Shown here: piece after piece, positions 14,020 to 22,255 of the stretch
Layout: each line of letters begins with the position of its first letter
Numbering within the stretch: position 1 is the stretch's first letter
Assembly (NCBI GenBank): GCA_002491245.1
Contig: DKVO01000037.1
Span: 1 to 55,256, forward strand
DNA: 55,256 nucleotides
Origin: Porphyromonadaceae bacterium UBA7176
GTDB taxonomy: Bacteria; Bacteroidota; Bacteroidia; Bacteroidales; Muribaculaceae
Direction: 5' to 3'
Notes under the pieces: model-generated
Told to the model about the DNA's origin: nothing
What the model saw: the letters and a program-made list of their open reading frames with translations, nothing else
The model's database searches: none
Made by a program: the position numbers and the translations under genes

Positions 14020-16752
14020 ATGAAAAAAACACGGATAATACTTGCAGGGGCGTTGGCTCTCTGTGCGATGGGTTGCAGGGAGCAGGCTGATTTCGCTCCT
14101 GTAAATCTGAAAGCAGAGCATATGACCGACCCGTCGGTGCTCGATATGGGTGCTCCGCGGTTGTCGTGGGTTAATGAGCCGACGAGCGAGAGGGTGCGCG
14201 GCGCGGAACAGAAGTCGTACCGCATCGTGGCTTCGACGAGCATGGATAAGTTGCTGTCGGGCGATTATGACCTATGGGACAGTGGTGATGTCGAGTCGGC
14301 TGCGAGTTATCTTGTTCCTTATTCGGGCAAGGCACCGGCTGCCGGTGGCGATTGCTACTGGATGGTGTCGGTGACTGACGGCAAGGGCCTTTCGGAAGGC
14401 TGGAGCGAGCCGGGGCACTGGGGTGTAGGTCTGCCTGACAGTGTCTGGACGTCGGCCGAATGGATAGGTGCGCCGTGGCAGGGCGAGGAGCCGCGTAAAT
14501 TGTCGGGAGCGGATGCTACGCCGGCGCCTTTGCTGCGCAAGGGGTTTGAAGTCAAGGGTCCGGTGAAGAAAGCGAAGGCTTTTGTGAGCGGTCTGGGTTT
14601 CTTTGAGTTTTATGTCAACGGCGATAAGGTGGGCGATGATGTGCTGGTGCCTAATCTGACGAATTATACCAAGCGCAAGGACCTTGACCGGTATCCTATT
14701 GTGATAGATGATAAGTTCAGGGATTACCGTGTGATGTATCTTGCTTATGATGTGACGGATATGTTGCATGAGGGCAAGAATGCGATAGGTGCTGTGGTTG
14801 GAAATGGTTTCTATGATGTGCTGTGGGCCGGTGACTCGCCGTTCGGTACGCCGCGTTTTATCTGCCGGTTGGAAGTGGAGTACGCTGACGGGACGAGGGA
14901 GAGCGTGGTGAGCGACGGTAGCTGGAAGGCTTGCCAGTCGGCGATACGTGTCGACAGCCCGTTTGAGGGTGAAATTTATGATGCGAACTATGAGTCGGAC
15001 GGTTGGTCAACTGCTTCTTTCGATGATAGCGGATGGGAGCCGGCAGTGCTGAGAAATCGTCCCGACGGGCGGATGTGTGCCCATGCTGCGCCGACGGATA
15101 AGGTGACGGGGCGATATGCGTCGGTGAGTCTTGACCGGGGTGATGACGGAGTATGGACGGTCCGCTTCCCTGAGGAGATTTCGGGTTGGATTCGCCTGAA
15201 GGGTGTGGATGTCAATGCCGGGGATACAATAAACGTGAGCTATGTGTCGGAGTCACCCAACCAGGGTGTGCAACGGTATATTGCCGGACGTGACGGGAAG
15301 GTGGATTATGCTCCGCGGTTTACGTGGTTTGTTTTTTCGGAGGCTAAAATCGCCGGGGTGGATGATCTGCGGCCTGAAAATTTAGTGGCTGAGGCTGTGA
15401 ATACTGAGGCACGGTCGGTTGGCGAGTTCCGGTCGTCGGTCGGTTTGCTCGACAGTATCAACACGATATGGCGTCGTAGCCAGCTTGATAATATGCACGG
15501 AGGCATCGCGAGCGATTGCCCCCACCGTGAGCGTGCACCTTATACGGGCGACGGTCAGGTGGCGATGAATACTGTGATGTCGAATTTTGATGTCGCGGCG
15601 TTCTATAGGAAATGGTTGCGCGATATGCGTGATGCGCAGAATGTGGAGACTGGCTATGTGCCTAACGGTGCGCCGTGGCAGCCGACGTGTGGCGGTGGAG
15701 TAGCGTGGGGTGCGGCGATGAATATCATGCCGTGGGAGTACTTTGTGCAGTATGGCGATACGGCTGTGCTTGCCGAGAATTATGATGCGATGAAGGAGCA
15801 GGTGAGGTATATGCACACTTGGAAGACTCCTGAAGGGACTATGAACTCGCAAAAACCGACTGATAATAATCCGGGCGGCGAGCCGATGTACTGGCTCAAT
15901 TTAGGCGACTGGTGTGTACCTTTTGAATTGCCATCGCAGGAGCTTGTACATACTTATTTTTATTGGCTGTGTATCGAAAATACCGGTAAGGCGGCTTTGG
16001 TGCTGGGGCATGATGATGAGGCGGAGCAGTATGCCGCTATGGCTGATGATGTGCGTAAAGTGGTGATAGATAAGTTCTATGATAGCGACAAGGGTACGTT
16101 CGGCGATTTTGGGTCGAATGTGTTTGCCCTTGAAATGGGTATGCCCGACAGTATTGCCGGACGAGTTGGCGATGAGCTTGCCCGTGAGGTGATGGAGGTA
16201 CACGGAGGGCATCTGCATACTGGTATTTTTGCGACACGGCATCTGTTTGAGCAGCTTGCGTCGATGGGCCACAACGATGTGGCTATGACTGCGATGATGA
16301 AGAGGGATTATCCGTCGTATGGTCTTTGGCTGGCGAATGGGGCAACGACGACGTGGGAGCAATGGGACTGCGGTAATTCGCACAATCATCCGATGTTCGG
16401 CGGCGGTCTGATGTGGCTCTATAACCGTCTTGCCGGCGTAGAACCTATTGCCGAATGTCCTGGTTTCAAGCGTTTCCGAGTCCGTCCGGTACCTTGGGGA
16501 GAGGATGGTATGGCGGCTTATGAGTATGAATCGCCCTACGGTCTGATTAAGTCGGAAATCGGTTATGACGGGTCGAAGTCGACGCTTAATGTGACGGTGC
16601 CAGTAGGGGCTGTTGCGGAGGTGTGGTTGCCGGTGCTTTCAGGATCTAAAGGAGAGGCCGGTGGAGATGCAGCCTCGTGGAAGCGTAGTGCCGACGGGAA
16701 TTATTTGGTGACTGAAGTAGGCCAGGGAACGTATACGTTTATGGCAGAGTGA
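14020..16752 (+). CDS. GH78 alpha-L-rhamnosidase lipoprotein (910 aa)
   Basis: A lipoprotein signal ends at Cys19 (LCAMGC). An Ig-like N-terminal domain and a carbohydrate-binding jelly-roll (FVSGLGFFEFYVNGDKVGDD) are followed by the (alpha/alpha)6 catalytic domain. The GH78 signature DCPHRERAPYTGD has Asp499 and Glu504 as likely catalytic residues. The late catalytic segment ATTTWEQWDCGNSHNHPMFG and a C-terminal beta-sandwich complete the enzyme. It removes terminal rhamnose from pectin (RG-I/II) or plant glycosides, probably at the outer membrane. A strong terminator follows at 16775-16810. Confidence 0.92.
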   Translation: MKKTRIILAGALALCAMGCREQADFAPVNLKAEHMTDPSVLDMGAPRLSWVNEPTSERVRGAEQKSYRIVASTSMDKLLSGDYDLWDSGDVESAASYLVPYSGKAPAAGGDCYWMVSVTDGKGLSEGWSEPGHWGVGLPDSVWTSAEWIGAPWQGEEPRKLSGADATPAPLLRKGFEVKGPVKKAKAFVSGLGFFEFYVNGDKVGDDVLVPNLTNYTKRKDLDRYPIVIDDKFRDYRVMYLAYDVTDMLHEGKNAIGAVVGNGFYDVLWAGDSPFGTPRFICRLEVEYADGTRESVVSDGSWKACQSAIRVDSPFEGEIYDANYESDGWSTASFDDSGWEPAVLRNRPDGRMCAHAAPTDKVTGRYASVSLDRGDDGVWTVRFPEEISGWIRLKGVDVNAGDTINVSYVSESPNQGVQRYIAGRDGKVDYAPRFTWFVFSEAKIAGVDDLRPENLVAEAVNTEARSVGEFRSSVGLLDSINTIWRRSQLDNMHGGIASDCPHRERAPYTGDGQVAMNTVMSNFDVAAFYRKWLRDMRDAQNVETGYVPNGAPWQPTCGGGVAWGAAMNIMPWEYFVQYGDTAVLAENYDAMKEQVRYMHTWKTPEGTMNSQKPTDNNPGGEPMYWLNLGDWCVPFELPSQELVHTYFYWLCIENTGKAALVLGHDDEAEQYAAMADDVRKVVIDKFYDSDKGTFGDFGSNVFALEMGMPDSIAGRVGDELAREVMEVHGGHLHTGIFATRHLFEQLASMGHNDVAMTAMMKRDYPSYGLWLANGATTTWEQWDCGNSHNHPMFGGGLMWLYNRLAGVEPIAECPGFKRFRVRPVPWGEDGMAAYEYESPYGLIKSEIGYDGSKSTLNVTVPVGAVAEVWLPVLSGSKGEAGGDAASWKRSADGNYLVTEVGQGTYTFMAE

Positions 16753-16774
16753 GGCTTCGCTCCTGTATAATATG

Positions 16775-16810
16775 TTTTGGCAGGAGGGTGAGTGTTCCCT
16801 CCTGCCAAAA
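16775..16810. terminator. Bidirectional terminator between GH78 and O-methyltransferase genes
   Basis: A perfect 14-bp stem (TTTTGGCAGGAGGG, 16775-16788, with its complement at 16797-16810) and an 8-nt loop stand between convergent genes. A- and T-rich flanks allow it to work on both strands. Confidence 0.85.
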
Positions 16811-16836
16811 ATTATTTTACAGCTATTTTTTTTGAG

Positions 16837-17469
16837 TCACGCTTCTATGTGGACGACGGTGAGGCCATCGCGGACGGGGATGATTATCTTGCTTACGCCG
16901 TTGTCGGCTGCGACAATGTCATTAAGAGTTTTGACGCCTTCGGTCTGTGGGTCGTGGGCTGAGGTATCTGTGACTTTGTTGTCCCACAAGGTGTTGTCGA
17001 TGAGGATATATGAGCCCGGTTTCATGGCTTTGCGCAGGAGGTCGTAGTAGAGAGGATAGTGGCGCTTGTTGGCGTCGACAAAGGCCATGTCGTAGGTGTT
17101 GGATGCCAGGAGATCAGGCAGTAGTTGGAGAGCGTCGCCGGTGTGGAGGGTTATACGGTCGCCGTAGCCGGCGTTGTCGAAAGTGGCCCTGATGTCGTCG
17201 GCATATTCGGCGTCGATTTCTACGGTGTCGATCATGCATTCTGCCGGCATTGCTTCAGCCATACATAAGGTGGAGTATCCGGTGAATGTGCCCAGCTCTA
17301 TAATTCTTCGAGGGCGTATCATGGTGGTCAGCATGGCTAAGAGGCGACCCTGGGTGTGGTCGGTGCACATCCTGGGATAAAGGCGTTCGAGATGAGTCTG
17401 TCTGTAAAGACGTCTGAGGTGTGCCGGTTCGGCGTCGATATGGAGTTCGATATATTCGTCAACGGTCAT
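16837..17469 (-). CDS. SAM-dependent O-methyltransferase, catechol-type (210 aa)
   Basis: The Rossmann SAM-binding motif ELGTFTGYSTLCMAEA, the acidic loop TVEIDAEY and the metal-binding AFVDANKRHY are those of the class I, cation-dependent O-methyltransferases (PF01596). Such enzymes methylate catechols or similar phenols in the cytoplasm. The ATG at 17469 is preferred over 17547 because it overlaps the stop of the preceding gene (ATGA), whereas the longer form has a Cys-rich, unlike N-terminus. It is the last gene of the long - strand run that starts at 28209. Confidence 0.85.
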   Translation of the reverse strand: MTVDEYIELHIDAEPAHLRRLYRQTHLERLYPRMCTDHTQGRLLAMLTTMIRPRRIIELGTFTGYSTLCMAEAMPAECMIDTVEIDAEYADDIRATFDNAGYGDRITLHTGDALQLLPDLLASNTYDMAFVDANKRHYPLYYDLLRKAMKPGSYILIDNTLWDNKVTDTSAHDPQTEGVKTLNDIVAADNGVSKIIIPVRDGLTVVHIEA

Positions 17470-17735
17470 AAAGCAGTAACAATAAGAGGATTTACGAGAA
17501 CCCACATGGAAGCGTGGACAAGCAGCAATACTGCAATCAGTATCCAATATACTTCAGGGCGTGCCGGCATCGACTTCCATGCGCACCAAGCCCCCAGGAT
17601 AACGGCAAATGGATAAGTCCACAGCATGGTCTCGGATATGCCGCCGGGGGCACTTTCTGAAATCAGCCAGGGCATGGCCAATATGGGCAGACATACGGCT
17701 ACCGCCACCCACGCGGCCCATCGTGGCGCTTTCAT
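17466..17735 (-). CDS. Small membrane protein of unknown function (89 aa)
   Basis: Three hydrophobic segments are visible (about residues 6-22, 36-50 and 62-86), with a tryptophan-rich character (WAAWVAVAVCLPILAMPWL). No family is recognised. Both ends overlap the neighbouring genes by 4 nt (epimerase upstream, O-methyltransferase downstream), so translation is coupled and the frame is very likely real. It may anchor or assist one of these enzymes, but nothing in the sequence says which. Confidence 0.65.
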   Translation of the reverse strand: MKAPRWAAWVAVAVCLPILAMPWLISESAPGGISETMLWTYPFAVILGAWCAWKSMPARPEVYWILIAVLLLVHASMWVLVNPLIVTAL

Positions 17736-18754
17736 TTTTTATTTTTCTTGGCCGCCTTTTCGGCCAGATATGCCTCGACAGTTTCGGCGATGCCTCTCTT
17801 GAGCGGATATTCGGACTTGAAACCGAAATCTGCGACGGCATCGGCAACGGAGCAGTTCCAGTTGCGCTGACGCATTATTTTAAATTTGTCGCGGTTGAGC
17901 GTCGAAGGCTTGAGAGTAATGTGGCTTACTTTTTCTGCTACATACGATGCCACCCAAGCCATCCACAGGGGCAGTTTGACCGGAATGACAGCTTTTCGGC
18001 CAAGGGCATCGGCCACTATCGAGCGAAACTCGGTCTGCGTGTATGCCTTGGGTTCGCTAATGATATATTTCTTGTGTATGGTACGGTCGCTGGCGAGTGC
18101 GTCGAACATCGCGGCAACAAGGTCTTTGACATATATGAAAGTCAGCAGTTGCTTGCGGTATCCTACCCCGAAATCGAAATGACGGTCGATGCATTCGATC
18201 ATCATGAGATAGTCTTTTTCGTGAGGTCCGTAGACGCCTGTAGGCCTGAATATTATCCACGGAATATCGGGGCGAGTCTCCAGATAGGTCTCCGCTTTTA
18301 TTTTTGACAGTCCGTAGCGAGTGTTTGGGTGTGGGATGGTGGACGAGTCGATCGGAGTATAATTTTTCTCGTCGGCCAGTCCTAATGCGCTCAGAGAACT
18401 CATGAAGAGAAATTTGCGAGGCATCAGGCCTGTGCGTGCCAGAGTGTCGGCGAATGTGCGCAGATACTCAAAATTTATCTTGTTGAAGTCGCCGAAATTA
18501 AGAGCTTTTGTGGCTCCGAGGTTATATATGATTTCGTCCCAACCGCCTTCGGGCGCTGCCTGTTGCAGCTGCCTGGCAAGTTCGCGTGCATCGCCGTAGT
18601 CAAGGTCCACGATGTTGATGCCGGGGAGGTCGAGATAACGCCGGCTTGTCGACGGGCGCACACCTGCCCACGTGGCATATCCACGACGCAAAGCTTCGCT
18701 ACATATAAAGCCGCCAATGAAACCACCGGCACCGACTACAAGTATTTTTTTCAT
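17732..18754 (-). CDS. NAD(P)-dependent epimerase/dehydratase (340 aa)
   Basis: The extended short-chain dehydrogenase fold is clear. It shows the dinucleotide motif VVGAGGFIGGF at the N-terminus, the catalytic triad with Ser in FMSSLSALG and YxxxK as YGLSK, and the substrate-side motif FRPTGVYGP. The Lys-rich tail (EKAAKKNKK) is unusual. The family acts on nucleotide sugars, sterol-like or flavonoid-like substrates; the neighbouring glycosyltransferase favours a sugar-nucleotide role. It overlaps both neighbours by 4 nt. Confidence 0.85.
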   Translation of the reverse strand: MKKILVVGAGGFIGGFICSEALRRGYATWAGVRPSTSRRYLDLPGINIVDLDYGDARELARQLQQAAPEGGWDEIIYNLGATKALNFGDFNKINFEYLRTFADTLARTGLMPRKFLFMSSLSALGLADEKNYTPIDSSTIPHPNTRYGLSKIKAETYLETRPDIPWIIFRPTGVYGPHEKDYLMMIECIDRHFDFGVGYRKQLLTFIYVKDLVAAMFDALASDRTIHKKYIISEPKAYTQTEFRSIVADALGRKAVIPVKLPLWMAWVASYVAEKVSHITLKPSTLNRDKFKIMRQRNWNCSVADAVADFGFKSEYPLKRGIAETVEAYLAEKAAKKNKK

Positions 18755-19917
18755 ATCATGCTTATTATTGCTTTCCGATAAGTTGCCATAGTGGATTTTG
18801 CGAAGGCATCGGCGCTGAACCGGCGCACATGGCGTTGCCCTTGCCTTACGGTTTTGTCGTAAAATATACGGTCGTCGAGCAGGTGGCGTGCAGCTTCGAC
18901 ATATGCTTCGACATCGTCGGGGTTGACATATAGCGCTCCATCACCTCCGGCTTCCTCGAGGCATGAGCCAGAGCAGGCGATAACCGGGGTTCCTGCAGTG
19001 ATTGATTCGACAACAGGGAGGCCGAAGCCTTCGTACCGCGATGTGTATGACGAAAGATCTGCGCAAGCATATACGGCAGGCAGGTCGGTAAATTCGACCT
19101 TGGGATGCAATACTCTGTCGGAGAGTCCGCGTCGTTCGATTTCACGACGGACCATGTCGCCGTACTTTCCGGCCATGTTGCCTACTATGACGAGTTTGAC
19201 CGCCTTTGGCAGATGCTCTAAAGCCCGGACAGCAAGGAGTTGGTTCTTTCGGGGTTGCACCGTGCCTACGGCGAGGATGAAACGCTCAGGAAGCCCGTAA
19301 CGCTTTCGTACGTCGGCTTTCTTTGCCGTGTCGATGTCGAGGGAGAATATGGGGTCTACGCCTTGGTAGATCACGTCGATTTTATCGGGGTCGATATCGT
19401 AGTCGTTGATGATATCGCGTTTTGTACATTCGCTGATGGCAACGACCCTTGTGGCGATACGGGCCGAACGTCCGTATTTGAAGTCGTATAGCTGTCTGTC
19501 AATGGCTGAATAGTCGGCAGGACACCGACGGTATATCACATCGTGGACTGTCACCACGCTCGGGCACACACCTTTGATGGTCAATGGTAGTTCGTTGCTA
19601 AGACCGTGATATAAAGAGATGCCGTCGCGAGCGAGCTGTATCGGCATATCGACCGTACGCCACCACGCTCTCATGGGAGCGAAGCGGATACCGGGGTCGT
19701 ATACTTTGATATTCGGCCTGTCGAGCAATGGTGTGAGACGGTCGTTTTCACGACGCCGGGGTGTGTAGAGCCTGAAACTTGTCGACGGATATGCCATCGA
19801 CATGATGTTGAGATAATAGCGGCTGTAGTTGCCCAGACCTGTGTTGTTGAGCACTGCACGTTTGCCGTCGATGCCGATGATGAGCGCCGATTTGTCGATG
19901 TCAATCTTCCTGGGCAT
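18751..19917 (-). CDS. Glycosyltransferase family 4 protein (388 aa)
   Basis: This is a GT-B fold enzyme. The N-terminal domain has NTGLGNYSRYY and the acceptor-side YHGLSNELPL and HDVIYRR. The C-terminal domain has AVGTVQPRKNQLL, the donor site EGFGLPVVE (Glu-x7-Glu) and SCLEEAGGDGALYV. It resembles mannosyl/rhamnosyl transferases of the WbaZ type. It would transfer a sugar in polysaccharide or lipid-glycan synthesis at the cytoplasmic membrane. The start overlaps the end of aroQ by 17 nt. Confidence 0.9.
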   Translation of the reverse strand: MPRKIDIDKSALIIGIDGKRAVLNNTGLGNYSRYYLNIMSMAYPSTSFRLYTPRRRENDRLTPLLDRPNIKVYDPGIRFAPMRAWWRTVDMPIQLARDGISLYHGLSNELPLTIKGVCPSVVTVHDVIYRRCPADYSAIDRQLYDFKYGRSARIATRVVAISECTKRDIINDYDIDPDKIDVIYQGVDPIFSLDIDTAKKADVRKRYGLPERFILAVGTVQPRKNQLLAVRALEHLPKAVKLVIVGNMAGKYGDMVRREIERRGLSDRVLHPKVEFTDLPAVYACADLSSYTSRYEGFGLPVVESITAGTPVIACSGSCLEEAGGDGALYVNPDDVEAYVEAARHLLDDRIFYDKTVRQGQRHVRRFSADAFAKSTMATYRKAIISMI

Positions 19918-20350
19918 ATTCTGCTATAGCTTTTACAGCCAAGGCGTATCCGGCCTTGCCGAACCCTGCAACAGTGCCGGCACATACAGGTGCTATTACC
20001 GATGTGCGCCTGAACTCCTCCCGTGCCGCGATATTGCTCATGTGCACTTCGACCACCGGGGCGGCGATGGCGGCGATAGCATCTGCAATAGCATAGGAAT
20101 AGTGAGTGTAAGCTCCTGCGTTGAGAACTATTCCGGCACAATCGGCATCATTTCCCATGTCATGCAACAGGTCGATCAGCTCGCCCTCGCCGTTGCGTTG
20201 CTCGAACAGGAGGCGCACCCCACACTCCACATCGAGCCAGGCGTTGATGTCGTCGAGGGTTTCGTATCCGTATATTTCGGGTTCGCGCCGGCCGAGCAGA
20301 TTGAGGTTGGGGCCGTTTAATATCAATATGTACTGTCCGTCTGTCATCAC
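19901..20350 (-). CDS. aroQ: Type II 3-dehydroquinate dehydratase (149 aa)
   Basis: All active-site stretches are present: LNGPNLNLLGRREPEIYG with the catalytic Tyr, LNAGAYTHYSYAIADA, and EVHMSNIAAREEFR with the catalytic His. The enzyme dehydrates 3-dehydroquinate to 3-dehydroshikimate in aromatic amino-acid synthesis and forms dodecamers. Length is typical. A second Met immediately follows the first, so the start is uncertain by one codon. Confidence 0.95.
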   Translation of the reverse strand: MMTDGQYILILNGPNLNLLGRREPEIYGYETLDDINAWLDVECGVRLLFEQRNGEGELIDLLHDMGNDADCAGIVLNAGAYTHYSYAIADAIAAIAAPVVEVHMSNIAAREEFRRTSVIAPVCAGTVAGFGKAGYALAVKAIAEYAQED

Positions 20351-20351
20351 G

Positions 20352-21455
20352 TTATTTTTTCATCGTCACTTTTTCTGTCGGAGGCAGGTCGCCGTTGCGT
20401 TTGTCGACAGCCTCAATGACTTCATGAGCCAGGTGGATGAAGGCAAGCGCTGTAGCGGTGTTTTCGGTTGCTATGGGGTGTCCGCTGTCGGAGTGTTCGC
20501 CGATTGAAGCGACAAGCGGTATCCGTGCCAGAACGGGCACTCCGTAGTCGTTTGCAAGCGCGTCGACGTCTTTGTCGTTTCCGAAGAGATAGTATCGTTC
20601 GTCGGGATGAGGCTCGGGAGTAAACCAAGCCATATTGTCGACTAGACCCAGGACCGGAACGTTGATCTTGGGGTCGCGGAACATGGCAATTCCTTTGCGG
20701 GCATCGGCCAAAGCCACTTGCTGGGGCGTGGTGACGACCACTGTGCCTGTCACGCCGAGAGTCTGGACGAGGGTGAGGTGAATGTCGCTTGTGCCCGGGG
20801 GCATGTCGATGAGGAAGTAGTCGAGCTCGCCCCAGTCGCCCTGCTCGATGAGTTGTTTGAGGGCGTTTGATGCCATCGCACCGCGCCATACGGCAGCGCT
20901 ACCCGGGTCGATGAGGAAGCCTATCGACAGCATTTTTACACCGTATGCCTCTGCCGGAATGATGAGGTTGCGTCCGTCGACCTCACGCATGTACAGTTCA
21001 GCGCCTTCGAGGCCGAACATCTTAGGAAGTGAGGGGCCGAAAATATCGGCATCGAGTATACCTACACGGTATCCTTCTGCAGCAAGAGCGACAGCAAGGT
21101 TGGCGGCAACGGTGCTCTTGCCTACGCCGCCTTTGCCGGAAGAGACAGCCACGATGTTTTTGACGCCGGGCAACACCGGTGGTTTGGGCGCGACCTCGCG
21201 CCCCTGGCGTACGGCAGCGTTGACAGTGACTTTGGCTCCCGGCGCTCTCAGTTTGACAGCTGCCTCTGCGCTCTTGAGCACCGATGCCCTGAATGGGTCG
21301 GTGGGTTTGTCGAACATTAGGGTGAAACTTACCGAGTCACCGTCGATGCGGATGTCGTCGGCAACCATATCGAGTTCGATGAGGCTTTTTCCTGAACCGG
21401 GGTAACGCACTGTAGAGAGCGCGTCGAGTATCATCTTGGGATACATTGTTTCCAT
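20352..21455 (-). CDS. mrp: Mrp/NBP35 family Fe-S carrier ATPase (367 aa)
   Basis: An N-terminal MIP18-like (DUF59) domain occupies residues 1-90. It is followed by the deviant Walker A GKGGVGKST (107-115), DADIFGPSLPKMFG and the switch DMPPGTSD. The family carries Fe-S clusters to apo-proteins. The CxxC pair that many Mrp proteins have after the conserved VDNM segment is absent here (AWFTPEPHPDERYY). From recall this is common in Bacteroidetes, and it raises the question of how the cluster is bound. The gene is 1 nt from aroQ. Confidence 0.92.
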   Translation of the reverse strand: METMYPKMILDALSTVRYPGSGKSLIELDMVADDIRIDGDSVSFTLMFDKPTDPFRASVLKSAEAAVKLRAPGAKVTVNAAVRQGREVAPKPPVLPGVKNIVAVSSGKGGVGKSTVAANLAVALAAEGYRVGILDADIFGPSLPKMFGLEGAELYMREVDGRNLIIPAEAYGVKMLSIGFLIDPGSAAVWRGAMASNALKQLIEQGDWGELDYFLIDMPPGTSDIHLTLVQTLGVTGTVVVTTPQQVALADARKGIAMFRDPKINVPVLGLVDNMAWFTPEPHPDERYYLFGNDKDVDALANDYGVPVLARIPLVASIGEHSDSGHPIATENTATALAFIHLAHEVIEAVDKRNGDLPPTEKVTMKK

Positions 21456-21469
21456 ATCTGTATCTTCGT

Positions 21470-22255
21470 TTATCTGTCTGTATTTTCGTCGGGCATGTCC
21501 TGAGGCATCTGTATATAGCCTCTCGAATAGCTCCGGTATGTGTCTAATTCTATGTCGTCGGCACCGGGGGGCTCTTCGAGCGTATTATCAGAGCCGAGGG
21601 CGAAGGCAAGGTATTTTATCGTGAGTCCGCGGTCGAGCCACTGCTGCTCGTAGTGGGTGCGAATGTCGACGAGTGCGTCGCCGGCGTGGTAGTCGCTGTA
21701 TATGTCGGCCGACCGGGCCTCGATTTCCAGTCCATTATGCTCTGCCGACATCACAGTGTATGTATAGAGGAAGGGGCTGTCGGTCTTCAGACGTACCATG
21801 CCACCGTCGGCGACGACGGTACGGTAGAGTTGCAGCATACGTGTGCCGGTGAGGCGTTTGTTTACTTTCTTCATCTGTGGGTCGGGGAAGGTGATCCACA
21901 GCTCCGAAACTTCTCCCGGGGCAAAGAAACTGCCGAGAAGCTCTATCGAGGTCCGCAGGAAGGCCACATTGCCGAGCCCTTCGCGTTGAGCTTCGGTAGC
22001 TCCGCTCCACATACGAGCACCCTTGATGTCGATGCCGATGAAGTTGCGGTCGGGATAGCGCCTGGCCAGCCCGACGGTATACTCGCCTTTTCCGCATCCC
22101 AGCTCAAGCACTATGGGCTTGCTGTTTCCGAAAAAGCCTTCGCCCCAACGGCCGCGCAGGGGAAATCCCTCGTCGCGTAGACGGCCGAAAGGATATTGGA
22201 GCACCAGAGGATTGTCTTCGAGCTCCCTGAATTTTTTAAGTTTATTCTTTCCCAT
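21470..22255 (-). CDS. trmB: tRNA (guanine46-N7)-methyltransferase (261 aa)
   Basis: The SAM-binding core is LELGCGKGEYTVGLARRYP, with DIKGARMW as the acidic loop. The TrmB-specific ITFPDPQMKKVNKRLTG carries the catalytic Asp and tRNA-binding basic residues. It methylates G46 in the variable loop of tRNAs. The protein has an extra ~25-residue tail compared with E. coli TrmB. Its start overlaps the end of porU by 14 nt. Confidence 0.93.
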   Translation of the reverse strand: MGKNKLKKFRELEDNPLVLQYPFGRLRDEGFPLRGRWGEGFFGNSKPIVLELGCGKGEYTVGLARRYPDRNFIGIDIKGARMWSGATEAQREGLGNVAFLRTSIELLGSFFAPGEVSELWITFPDPQMKKVNKRLTGTRMLQLYRTVVADGGMVRLKTDSPFLYTYTVMSAEHNGLEIEARSADIYSDYHAGDALVDIRTHYEQQWLDRGLTIKYLAFALGSDNTLEEPPGADDIELDTYRSYSRGYIQMPQDMPDENTDR

